Part shown: piece after piece, positions 32,001 to 41,575 of the stretch
Numbering within the stretch: position 1 is the first letter of the stretch
Layout: every line of letters begins with the position of its first letter
Assembly: GCA_023630585.1 (NCBI GenBank)
Contig: CM042559.1
Location: forward strand, 513,501 to 577,500
DNA: 64,000 nt
Origin: Cranoglanis bouderius
Taxonomy: Eukaryota; Chordata; Actinopteri; Siluriformes; Cranoglanididae
Direction of reading: 5' to 3'
Notes under the pieces: model-generated
Database searches by the model: none
The model's input: only the letters and a program-made list of their open reading frames with translations
Told to the model about the DNA's origin: nothing
Program-made: the position numbers and the translations under genes

Positions 32001-34918
32001 TATGCAGTACTGTAGTCCTGATTAAGCATGTCTGATCTGAGTTTTTCTAAATTGTTAATTGGCTGCTATAAGTGTACAGTGGTGCTTGAAGGTTTGTGAA
32101 CCCTTTAGAATTTTCTATATTTTTGCATAAATATGACATAAAACATCATCAGATTTTCACAAAAGTCCTCAAAGTAGATAAAGACTCGTTAAACAAATGA
32201 GAAAAAATATTATACTTGGTCATTTATTTATTAAGGAAAATGATCCAATATTACAACCCCAATTCCAAAAAAGTTGGGAAGCTGTGTAAAATGTAAATAA
32301 AAACAGAATGCAATGATTTGCAAATCTCATAAACAGATATGTTATTCACAATAGAACATAGAAAACATATCAAATGTTTAAACTGAGGAAATGTACCATT
32401 TTAAGGAAAAATAAGGCAATTTTGAATTCTTTGGCCACAACATGTCTCAAAAAAGTTGTGACTGGGGCAACAAAAGGCCGGGCATGCAATATTGACTTTC
32501 GCCCTTGTCCCCTGCAAACAGAAATTTCTCCAGATTCTCTGAAACTTTTGATGATATTATGTACTGTAGATGATGAGATATTCAAAGTCTTCGCAATTTT
32601 ACGTTGAGGAACATTATTCTGAAATTGTTCCACAATTTGTAGATGCAGTTTTTTGCAGATTGGTGAACCTCTGCCCATCTTTACTTCTGAAAGACTCTGC
32701 CTCTCTAAAATACTCTTTTTATACCCAATCATGACGTGTTATGGCCATCAAATTCAAAATTACCTTATTTTTTCTTTAAATGGTACATTTCCTCAATTTA
32801 AACATTTGATATGTTTTCTATGTTCCATTGTGAATAACATATGGGTTTATGAGATTTGCAAATCATTGCATTCTGTTTTTATTTACATTTTACACAGCGT
32901 CCCAACTTTTTTGGAATTGGAGTTGTACATATCTGTGAGTGTCAGTATATATCAGTGCTTTCAGTATGGTATGACCCCCTTGTGCATCAGTAACTGCAAC
33001 TAAACATTTCTGGTAAATGTTGATCAGTTCTGCACATCAGCTTGGAGGAATTTTAGTCCATTCCCCAGTACAGAACAGCTTCAACTCTGGGATTTTGGTG
33101 GGTTTCCTCAAATGAACTGCTTGCTTTAGGTCCTTCCACAACATTTCTATTGGATTATGTTCAGGACTTTAATCTGGCCATTCCAAAACATTAACTTTAT
33201 TCTTCTTTAATCATACTTTGTAGAACGACTTGTGTGCTTAAGGTTGTTGCCTTGCTGCATGCCCCACTTTCTCTTGAGATTCAGTTCATGGACAGATGTC
33301 CTGACATTTTCTTTTAGAATTTGCTGGTATACTTCAGAACTCATTGTTTCCATCAATGATGGCAAGTCATCCAGGCCTAGATGCAGCAAAACAGGCCCAA
33401 ACTATGATACTACCACCAGCATGTTACACAGATGGGACAAGGTTCATATGCAGGAATGCAGTGTTTTATGTTCTCCAAACATAACCCTTCTCATTTAAAC
33501 CAAAAAGTAATATTTTGGTCTCAACCATCCACAAAACATTTCTGGCTTGTCCACATGATCTGCAAACTGCAGATGGGCAGCAGTGTTCTTTTTAGAGAAC
33601 AGTGGATTTCTCCTTGCAAGCCTGCCATGCATACCATTGTTCTTCGGTGTTCTCCTGATGGTGGACTAAGGAACATTAACATTAGCCAATGTGGGAGAGG
33701 CCTTTGTTTGTGCCATGATACATTTTCACAAACATGTGTTGTGAAGATCAGATTTTGAAAGATATCTGTTATTTAAATAAAACAGGGTGCTCATTCACAC
33801 CTGATTATCATCCCATTGATTGATAACAGCTGACTCTAATTTCACCTTCAAATTAACTCCTAATCCTAGAGGTTCACATACTTGTGCCATTCACAGATAT
33901 GAAATACTGGATAATTTTCCTCAACAAATAAATGAGCAAGTATAATATTTTTATCTCACTTGTTTAATTGGGATCGCTTTGTCTAGGTTTAGGACTGATG
34001 ATGTTTTAGGTCATATTTATACAGATATATAGAACATTCTAAAGGGTTCACAAACTTTCAGGCACCACTGTGGATATATACTTGGCAGCATAGAAGAGTG
34101 CTGTAGCTACTCCAGGTCTAACTAATGTGGTGCTAAATGTTATTTCTCATCTTGTGTTCTTTTTCAAGTACTAAATACACTTCACAGATGATTTTCTTAT
34201 AGACAGAAACAATTCATCAAGTGTTATGAGCAGATTAGAAGTAATGTATGTAACATTCTATTGTCAAGTATAAAGCATTACAAATAAAAACTAAAGATGA
34301 GGGTAGGTATCCCATAACATTTACACTTTTCACAGTGCTGACATGCCAGAGATAAAGATATTAGGTATTAAATGACTATCATTGACAAAAGCAGAAATAT
34401 TACTGGATCATGCAAGTCTGAAAATTATAAAGCAATACATTTGCAACTGAAAAGTAAGATTTTTACTTTGCATGATGAATTAAATAGCTAGGGAAAATAG
34501 AAAAAAAAACTCTTAAAAGACTGATAATTTTTTACATTTGACTGTTTTTTATGTTTTCCATTTCTCGGGCACAGAATAACCATAGTTATGAGCTGAAGTT
34601 TTGTACCAGTGGGTACCACATGCAATGTGTATGAAAAAGCCAGCATTTATTTTGAAAATAGGGCAAAAATCAAAATAGGTTAATAAGACAATAGGTTAAT
34701 TTAAGCAGTACACAAACTATATACTGTATAAAAAATCTTAACTGGAATTAAGTAAATAAATTAAGTTTTTCCTCAACATTTTCCACAGGCCAAAATGTTA
34801 GTTATTAGATTTTAAGTGTCTCCTTTGTAAATCACATCACACAACAAAACATTTAATCAAAATGAGTTGGCCTCTCAGTCTGTTGTGCTGAAATTGCCCT
34901 TACCTCCCGTAGAGTCAT
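25267..34918 (-). CDS. aqp14: Aquaporin, AQP4/AQP14-like, six exons
   Basis: Coding exons on the minus strand: 34904-34918 (MTLRE), 31366-31557 (or 31560), 31098-31259, 26016-26180, 25622-25702, 25267-25482. All introns are GT...AG and phase 0, giving 276 or 277 residues. It is a six-helix membrane channel for water or small solutes. The first NPA box is ISGAQ|VNPALTLALL (Asn71) and the second GGSMNPARSLGPA (Asn187). The selectivity-filter positions read Ala51, Ile175, Gly184, Arg190, not the Phe-His-Cys/Ala-Arg of AQP1/AQP4. The tail CLTCKDIEIL...SRSSLST is serine-rich. Helix 5 (TFQLVFTIF) resembles AQP4. It is not AQP0, 1, 4 or 8 by these features, so aqp14 is assigned by elimination. The fold is certain, the paralogue less so. 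The five-codon first exon is the least certain piece. Confidence 0.85.
26604..28160 (-). mobile_element. Tc1-like element, DD35E spacing, apparently intact, in aquaporin intron 3
   Basis: 1557 bp flanked by TA at 26602-26603 and 28161-28162, with inverted ends of roughly 50 bp (CAGCCGTGGCCAAAAG...) that differ at only a few positions. It carries one uninterrupted transposase on the minus strand, the same strand as the host gene. Confidence 0.95.
26776..27822 (-). CDS. Tc1-like transposase, full-length open frame
   Basis: 348 codons without interruption; a second Met (MVTCKETHAAI) twelve residues in is also a plausible start and would give 336. The N-terminal helix-turn-helix (AITALHKKGFTGKDIA, then STIYRIIKTFKERG) is followed by a GRPRK linker and a second DNA-binding part (TSAELAQEWQQAGVNASART). 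The catalytic domain has FSDESRLF (first Asp), FQHDGAPCH (second Asp) and SDLNPIENLW (Glu). Thirty-five residues separate the second Asp from the Glu, one more than the usual DD34E, because GPWPG replaces the common EWPS. The protein would cut and paste its element at TA. All catalytic residues are present, so it may be or recently have been active. Confidence 0.9.
   Translation of the reverse strand: MVLEIIVLPLLTMVTCKETHAAITALHKKGFTGKDIAASKIAPKSTIYRIIKTFKERGSTVVKKASGRPRKSRKRQDHLLKLIQLWDRGTTSAELAQEWQQAGVNASARTVRRRLLEDGLVSRRAAKKPLLSRKNIRDRLLFCKKYRDWTAEDWGNVIFSDESRLFGASGKKLVQRRKGERYHQSCVMPTVKHPETTHVWGCFSAKGVGSLTILPKNTAMNKEWYKNILREQLLPTIQEQFGDEQCLFQHDGAPCHKAKVIMKWLGEQNIDILGPWPGNSSDLNPIENLWSILKRRVDKQKPTNPDKLQALIMQEWAAISQDVAQKLIDSMPGRIAEVLKKKGQHCKY
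28482..29287. mobile_element. hAT-type MITE in aquaporin intron 3
   Basis: 806 bp starting CAGAGGTAGG and ending TACCTCTG, with an 8-bp target duplication ACTACACC/ACTACTCC (one mismatch). Subterminal phrases such as actcaagtag and agtaagagta recur at both ends. No transposase. A (TG)n tract is at 28931-28999. Confidence 0.85.
28931..28999. repeat. (TG)n microsatellite
   Basis: A pure TG tract of about 35 units within the hAT MITE. Confidence 0.97.
29603..30041. mobile_element. Tc1/mariner-type MITE in aquaporin intron 3
   Basis: 439 bp with TA at both edges (29601-29602, 30042-30043). The ends are imperfect inverted repeats (CACTA..., then TTTGTGGACA and ATCACAC). The interior resembles transposase-derived text also found at 57375-57846, but with no usable frame. 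Confidence 0.75.
30044..31097. other. Rest of aquaporin intron 3
   Basis: AT-rich intron DNA with poly-T (30319-30337) and no recognised element or exon. Confidence 0.5.
32077..34070 (-). mobile_element. Tc1 family F, copy 2, in aquaporin intron 1, with Tc1-B3 inside
   Basis: The ends are CAGTGGTGCTTGAAGG (after TA 32075-32076) and the complement at 34070, where the flanking TA has decayed to TG. The minus-strand transposase is shredded but readable: the block equivalent to the second catalytic Asp (MQQGNNLKHTS, about 33260) has Asp replaced by Gly. Tc1-B3 occupies 32254-32925. Confidence 0.9.
32254..32925 (-). mobile_element. Tc1 family B, copy 3 (MITE-like)
   Basis: 672 bp with TA at 32252-32253 and 32926-32927 and the CAACCCC/GGAGTTG ends. 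The interior keeps only the N-terminal helix-turn-helix of the transposase on the minus strand (MGRGSPICKKLHLQ, then SSTVHNIIKSFRESGEI). It is an internal-deletion derivative. Confidence 0.9.
34071..34903. other. Rest of aquaporin intron 1
   Basis: AT-rich, no recognised element or exon. The first-exon donor reads GGGAG|GTAAGG at its high-coordinate edge. Confidence 0.5.
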
Positions 34919-35574
34919 GATGAACCGAGGGTTTGTTTACCTGTCTCTGTATGAGGGAAGATACAGATGAAGAGTGTGTAGGCAAAACATTGGCTCATCC
35001 TTAAGTCTGTCCGAATGTAGAGACCACACCCCATTTCTATCAGTGCCAACACACTCTCACCATTTCTACTTCTGCAGCTATAGAACAACCACACACCATC
35101 GAAGAACAAACCAGCATGAACTAAAATTGTGGTTTAATCTGGCAGATTTAACTAGTATAAAGCAAAAGACTATCTTAAATAAAATTATAGTATAAAACTA
35201 AAATGTGTGTAAAATGTGTGTAGACCATACCTATCAAATATGCAAAAATGAAAAATATGATTGTGCTATGCTTGAATTAAATTCAAAGTGAGATTAAGCC
35301 CCTATAATTTTTTTGAAATGATTAGTGCACAAATTCTACTGAGACTACTATTTGCATAGCAGAAATACACTCCACCCTCTCTTCCCTTTCATCATTCCAC
35401 TTGTATGGTCCTGTCATTACTGCCATGGTGACAGCCTCTTTGGAGTGATTTCGTTGCTATGACGGCTTTTGTGAGGCTTTGGTGCTGAAAGGCTACGTTT
35501 AGTCAGATTTTATAGACAGGGTACATTACACATACTCAATGTTCAACTCAATGGCCTATAACCAAGACATGATC
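34919..35574. other. Upstream region of the aquaporin gene
   Basis: It would hold the 5' untranslated region and promoter of the aquaporin. I cannot point to a convincing TATA box or binding site. No coding potential. Confidence 0.35.
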
Positions 35575-35697
<123 letters not shown>

Positions 35698-35699
35698 TT

Positions 35700-37105
35700 T
35701 TTTTTTTCTTCTTTTTTTTCTGGACAATCACGGACCCACATGGCTTTTACATTTTCTTGTGCAGCTATTATAAAGATTCCATAGTATAATAGCTGTTCAG
35801 ATGTTGATATATTAAAATTAACATTCATTCAAGTTTTCATCAAAACATTTTCAGTGCCGTTATTTTTCCTCGATATGTTGACTTTAATTGTATAGTTGAT
35901 TATGTCTATTTTCAGTAAAGTGAAGCAGTTCTTGTCAAACACAAATGCATGGCATAATTATTGATTATTACACATAAATATCAAAATGTAGATATGAAGA
36001 AATGATAATATTACTAAGATAGCGTTATTTCATCTCAGAAATATAACTAAGATAAAAAAAAATAATGTCACTATATGAGGTTGGACTGTTGGACCTTGCA
36101 CCTTGCTGTCTGGATATTCCAGTAGGTACATAAACAAGCTCCAGTTAGTCCAGAAAGCAGCAGCCAGAGTTCCCCACCTGTACCATCTGGTCAAAAAAAT
36201 CTTGTAAAAGTATTGCCTATTATTAACTGGAAAATAAAATGTAATAAAATAAAAGGACAGTCGTTTAATACAGCAGAACAGCAGAGGATGTGAACAGTAA
36301 GAAATATAACAGTACATTTTATATATAAACCTTTGACAAATTGCTTGTATAATGTCACTCCTGAAACCATGAATGGTTCCTGACTGTTGTGAGATTGACA
36401 CGAGATTGCTGTGGATGGTACCACATGGATGCCCTAAAGATTGCTGTGGATGATCCCACTTAGATAGCCTTGTAACAGCCTGTTTTGTTTACAATAAATA
36501 AGTAAATAAATAAATAAACCCAGATGAACCATAGTCAGTGGGTGGCGAGGGTCATAAGATAAATTGAATACACCAGACACCAGATTAGTCGTTTTAGAGT
36601 AAATGTATTAAAGAAAATATAAAAGCGTTTGTTGCTGGAGAATAAGCATCAGGGTGAGTGTCACCAAAATAATAATAAAAAGGTTTCTAGTTCCACTTTC
36701 AAGGAGTCTATATATACTTTTTTGAACAAAAAAAGAAAGAAATTCTACAGCAGATAACTTCACATTAATACTATAGAAATTTAAAGCAAGAAACTCCACT
36801 CAAAATCATAAAAGACTCTGCTGCTTGTACTAAAGATTCTTTCAACATACTCTTTACTCTTTATACATTCGTTACTGTTTGACTTTATAGCATAGAGTTG
36901 TGGAAGAGTAATGACTCAATCACAATCTGTTGTCACCCAGAAGAGGATGAGTTAGTGTGATGGATAGCTGAAACAGCTCAAGACAGTGGGTCTAGTGTAT
37001 TCCAAACATGAGCTTTTATTGCTTAACTGATTTGCAATGGGGGTTGAATAATTTTGATTGCAACTGTATACCTCCAAATAATAAGATACAGGTGTGCCAC
37101 ATTAA
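35700..37105. other. No gene; tiny LINE fragment
   Basis: At about 36125-36180 the plus strand reads KLQLVQKAAARV, a short piece of the C-terminal region of an L2/CR1-like LINE protein. The rest is AT-rich DNA with a taaa-type simple repeat at 36496-36518. Confidence 0.4.
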
Positions 37106-37109
37106 TTGC

Positions 37110-37265
37110 CCCTTCCCAGTCCAAGTCAATTCAATTACATTTTTATTTATATATTGTTTCAACATTGGACATTTTCACAAAGCAGCTTTACAAAAATATA
37201 TAAATTTCAGATATAAATTTTTAATTTATACTAATGAGCAAGCCAGAGGCAAAGAAGACTCATGC
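37110..37265 (-). mobile_element. LINE 3' end fragment
   Basis: It matches the 3' untranslated region of the LINE at 6134-6400, including tcacaaagcagctttacaaa and the agccagaggcaa phrase. Minus-strand orientation. Confidence 0.6.
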
Positions 37266-37850
37266 TAGACCATGCCCCCACCTACCACAGTACCCCCAAA
37301 AACATGCCGGGAGCTGTCAGTCCTGTAACCACCACTGTGACATTCTCTACCGTCAGTGACCCCAGCCTGTGGAGCACAATGATATTAAAAGTCTGTAACA
37401 ACAGATACTGATGAGTGATCTGGGCATTAGCATCTTTCAGGGAGGTGTGGTTTGAACAGAGAGTGAATAGGTGTTCCAACAAGTAGTACTGGGGAGTAAG
37501 GACTGCCCACTTGACATGCATTCTCCATGGTGGTCTACTTAGACTCCTGCACAGAAAGTTTTCTTCTGATGTACAGCATTGGGTGGTCCTCCCTCTCCAC
37601 CACCTGGGACAGAACAGATCCCAGCCCCCTGTCCATGTTGGTTCATAACACAAAAGGAGGGAAAAGTTATGGAAGTGAAGTAGAGCCCTTAAGAAGGCCC
37701 ATTATCACTGCTCTGACCACTGGACCAGATCTGGTGCCCCCTTTTTATTGAGATCAGTCAGCGGGCTGGTGAGGTCTGAATAATTAGGCACAAACCTGCA
37801 ATAATATAGCCCCATGAACTGTCTCACCTACTTTTTAGCCAGCAGGCAGG
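37266..37850 (-). pseudogene. Ty3/gypsy reverse transcriptase-RNase H fragment
   Basis: Minus strand, in mixed frames: LTSPLTDLNKKGAPDLVQW (about 37800-37720) is the start of the RNase H-linked segment, followed by the strand with CPRWWRG and VKWAVLTPQYYLLEHLFTLCSNH (about 37510-37450), which is the RNase H core. Stops and frameshifts throughout. No LTR is seen with it. It is likely related to the sushi-like elements elsewhere in the window. Confidence 0.8.
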
Positions 37851-39088
37851 AACTGCAGCAGTCTTATTATTTTGGGAACCCACCTGCCCATTACAGAAGC
37901 GGAAACCCAGATAGGATAGGCATCAAATTTAGAAACCCCATTCACCTTGTGGAAGATAGCAACTTCACAACCTCTGCCCTCTGGGATGGTGAAAGATGGT
38001 TTCCAACAGGGACCAGAGCGGAATCAGTTGTTTTGGCACACTCCCCAATTAATCTATCTCTGCCACCGCCATTGCCAGAGCAACAGAGATCACTTCCCTC
38101 TATTGTTTGTGGAGTTTAAGGTGGTATGTCTGCCATGTGTTTCCCCTGTCTGTACACAAAGCCTCACAGTTGACCAGCAGTGGGTAGTAACACTTTTTTC
38201 AATAAATTGTACTTACAGGAGTAGTTTTAATACATAATCACTCTTACTCAAGTATCATTACAATTAACAAAATCTACTTATACTACTTATACATTACATT
38301 AGACTATACGCTTCTAGCTACTTTTATTTAATTTATTAAATTGTTTTTATTCACACATTTTTGGCTCGCCGTTTTAAATAAAACATACCTCTACACCTCG
38401 ATGACTCGATGATTGAAATAAATTCAATGAGCTTTTTATTTTTCAGTGTAGTTCTTGTGGACTATGAGACACAATATCTTGAAGCAGTGCCGCTAAAGAT
38501 GATCTCCATGAGGACACTGAAAAAAAGATAATTGAATTTACTTAATTCAAATGCATACATTGGTTCCACGTGATTGAATTGAGTTACATTAACATAATTT
38601 GTTTTCATACATCCAACATAATTTGATCATGTATTTTCAATGGCCTGAATTAAATCAAATTCCACACTCTCACCTGAGCTGAGGATCAAACCAAGCTTGC
38701 CAGCATTCTGCAATTGTGACATTACCACTATACTATCCTACCACACACATTTTAATCATGTTATGTTTTAATCCCCACAAGATTTCATAATGTAATTGTT
38801 TTATATTAATACTATATGAATTGTTCATGCTCACTTTACTAATTAATTAGAAAGTTGTTTAAATTAAGTTTAGCATAAGCAATGAAATCACATTTTGATG
38901 AGAAACTTAACATTTTTATGTAAACAATATTTTGGGAAGTGGAATATTTAGGAAAAGTGTGCACATCCGCATGAGTATACCACACCTCCCAACACCTTTC
39001 CAATGCCTCGTCCTGAATCAGGCTTTGGTGGATCAACATCTGCCCACTGCCCAAATCCACTAAGGCCTGATGTATACCCCTTTGAGTA
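37851..39088. other. No gene; possible hAT MITE remnant
   Basis: Around 38165-38300 phrases such as cttactcaagtatcatta resemble the hAT MITE at 28482-29287 but no ends are preserved. The rest shows nothing. Confidence 0.35.
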
Positions 39089-39091
39089 CTA

Positions 39092-40658
39092 CAGTGAGGG
39101 AAAAAAGTATTTGATCCCCTGCTGATTTTGTACGTTTGCTCACTGACAAAGAAATGATCAGTCTATAATTTTAATGGTAGGTGTATTTTAACAGTGAGAG
39201 ACAGAATAACAACAAAAAAAATCCAGAAAAACGCATTTCAAAAAAGTTATAAATTGATTTGCATTTTAATGAGGGAAATAAGTATTTGATCCCCTATCAG
39301 TCAGCAAGATTTCTGGCTCCCAGGTGTCTTTTACACAGGTAACTCTCTTAAAGGAAGTGCTCCTAATCTCAGTTTGTGACCTGTATAAAAGACACCTGTC
39401 CACAGAAGCAATCAATCAATCAGATTCCAAACTCTCCACCATGGCCAAGACCAAAGAGCTGTCCAAGGATGTCAGGGACAAGATTGTAGACCTACACAAG
39501 GCTGGAATGGGCTACAAGACCATCGCCAAGCAGCTTGGTGAGAAGGTGACAACAGTTGGTGCGATTATTCGCAAATGGAAGAAATACAAAATAACTGTCA
39601 GTCTCCCTCGGTCTGGGGCTCCATGCAAGATCTCACCTCGTGGAGTTTCAATGATCATGAAAATGGTGAGGAATCAGCCCAGAACTACACGGGAGGATCT
39701 TGTTAATGATCTTAAGGCAGCTGGGACCATAGTCACCAAGAAAACAATTGGTAACACACTATGCCGTGAAGGACTGAAATCCTGCAGCGCCTGCAAGGTC
39801 TCCCTGCTCAAGAAAGCACATGCACAGGCCCGTCTGAAGTTTGCTTGAATGATTCAGAGGAGAACTGGGTGAAAGTGTTGTGGTCAGATGAGACCAAAAT
39901 CGAGCTCTTTGACATCAACTCAACTCGCCGTGTTTGGAGGAGGAGGAATGCTGCCTATGACCCCAAGAACACCATCCCCACCGTCAAACATGGAGGTGGG
40001 AACATTATGCTTTGGGGGTGTTTTTCTGCTAAGGGGACAGGACAACTGCACTGCATCGAAGGGACGATAGACGGGGCCATGTACCATCAAATCTTGGGTG
40101 AGAACCTCCTTCCCTCAGCCAGGGCATTGAAAATGGGTCATGGATGGGTATTCCAGCATGACAATGACCCAAAACACACAGCCAAGGCAACAAAGGAGTG
40201 GTTCAAGAAGAAGCACATTAAGGTCCTGGAGTGGCCTAGCCAGTCTCCAGACCTTAATCCCATAGAAAATCTGTGGAGGGAGCTGAACGTTCGAGTTGCC
40301 AAACGTCAGCCTTGAGACCTTAATGACTTGGAGAGGATCTGCAAAGAGGAGTGGGACAAAATCCCTCCTGAGATGTGTGCAAACCTGGTGGCCAACTACA
40401 AGAAATGTCTGACCTCTGTGATTTCCAACAAAGGTTTTGCCACCAAGTACTAAGTCGAAGGGGTCAAATATTTATTTCACTCATTAAAATGCAAATCAAT
40501 TTATAACGTTTTTGAAATGTGTCTTTTGGATTTTTTTGTTGTTATTCTGTCTCTCACTGTTAAAATACACCTACCATTAAAATTATAGACTGATCATTTC
40601 TTTGTCAGTGGGCAAACATACAAAATCAGCAGGGGATCAAATACTTTCCCCCCCACTG
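39092..40658 (+). mobile_element. Tc1 family H, full length, IR/DR type, nearly intact
   Basis: 1567 bp with TA at 39090-39091 and 40659-40660. Terminal repeats over 200 bp have direct repeats of AGTATTTGATCCCCT near the outer edge (39106) and the inner edge (39282). Plus-strand transposase with one frameshift and one nonsense codon. Confidence 0.95.
39441..40453 (+). pseudogene. Tc1-H transposase, one frameshift and one stop
   Basis: The ATG at 39441 (in ccaccATGG) gives MAKTKELSKDVRDKIVDLHK with a helix-turn-helix GYKTIAKQLGEKVTTVGAIIR. The catalytic domain shows VLWSDETKIELF, VFQHDNDPKHTA and SPDLNPIENLW, with 34 residues between the second Asp and the Glu, as in Sleeping Beauty-type enzymes. 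The frame slips near 39845, between ARLKFA and NDSEENW. A TGA at 40315-40317 sits where the related fragment near 19410 has Arg (QP-stop-DLNDL against PRDLNDL), fitting CGA-to-TGA decay. The protein ends FATKY. About 335 codons overall. Confidence 0.92.
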
Positions 40659-40660
40659 TA

Positions 40661-40986
40661 TTAATAGAAATATTATAGAATAGAACACATTTTCATTTTA
40701 TAAATACAATGACTGAGTCATAACAGGCTGCTATAATAACTTAAATCGCTATGCAACCGTTTAAGTTAGTAGTAGGTTAGTAGTATAGGGGGAAAAAGTG
40801 TAACCCTACCATTTTTACATTATTGTATATAATTCAATAGAAAGGGGAGAGAACTGAAACAAAATCATCCATAATATACAAGTATATATCATATACTGTG
40901 TGCTATGTATATGCAGTACAACGTACACTAAACACGATTTGCAATATTTAAATAATACAGTGCAATATACAATATAACATGCAAGT
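40661..40986. other. No feature recognised
   Basis: AT-rich non-coding DNA between the Tc1 and the LTR. Confidence 0.4.
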
Positions 40987-41575
40987 TGTTATGAAATACA
41001 TGGGAAGGCTGGATGCATGCGCAGGGGAAAAAAGTCACTTTATTAGGGACATAGTCAAAACTAAAGAAACAGGGATAAACTCAACACAAAAGCATGATAC
41101 GCAAACAGTCAAACAATAATCCACAAAATAGCGAGGCAGTAATCCACAAAAAGGCAAGGAAATAATCCAAAAGTAGCAAGGCAGAAATCCACAAAATAGC
41201 AAGGTAGTAATCCAAAAAATAGCAAGGCAGAAATCGACAAAATAATAAGGTAATAATCCACAAAATGGCGAAGCAATAATCCACAGTCCAGGAAATGCGA
41301 GGTAAGGGCAAATGCAAAGAAAATGTTCATTCAATACTGCATGCCGAGGTGAAGAAATGAAAGGCTTAAATAACATAAATACAAGGGAAAATACAAAACA
41401 CCTGAAACTCATAATGGAACCGAAAACAGAGAACCAATGAACAAACAGGGGTGGAGACATGACGTAAACCAAAACAAAGAAGCACATGGTGAAATAAACA
41501 AAGTGAAAGTCTGTGAATGGGAAATTGTGCTACTCGCTAGCCTCAGTGAGCAGCACAGAGAGGGAAACCCTGACA
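40987..41575 (-). mobile_element. LTR (3' LTR of a minus-strand element, candidate)
   Basis: 589 bp which on the minus strand begins TGTCAGGG (41575) and ends CATAACA (40987). Directly upstream on that strand (41576-41601) is a purine-rich run with eight Gs followed by AGGGCGTGGCTC, which looks like a polypurine tract. Inside, a roughly 30-bp unit (aatccacaaaatagcaaggc and variants) is repeated about six times at 41110-41290. No target duplication can be tested because the other side is not intact. Confidence 0.65.

Noticed and set aside
34915..35109. Longer first exon of the aquaporin from the frame at 35109
   Set aside because: It reads across the ATG region in a different frame and has no aquaporin similarity.
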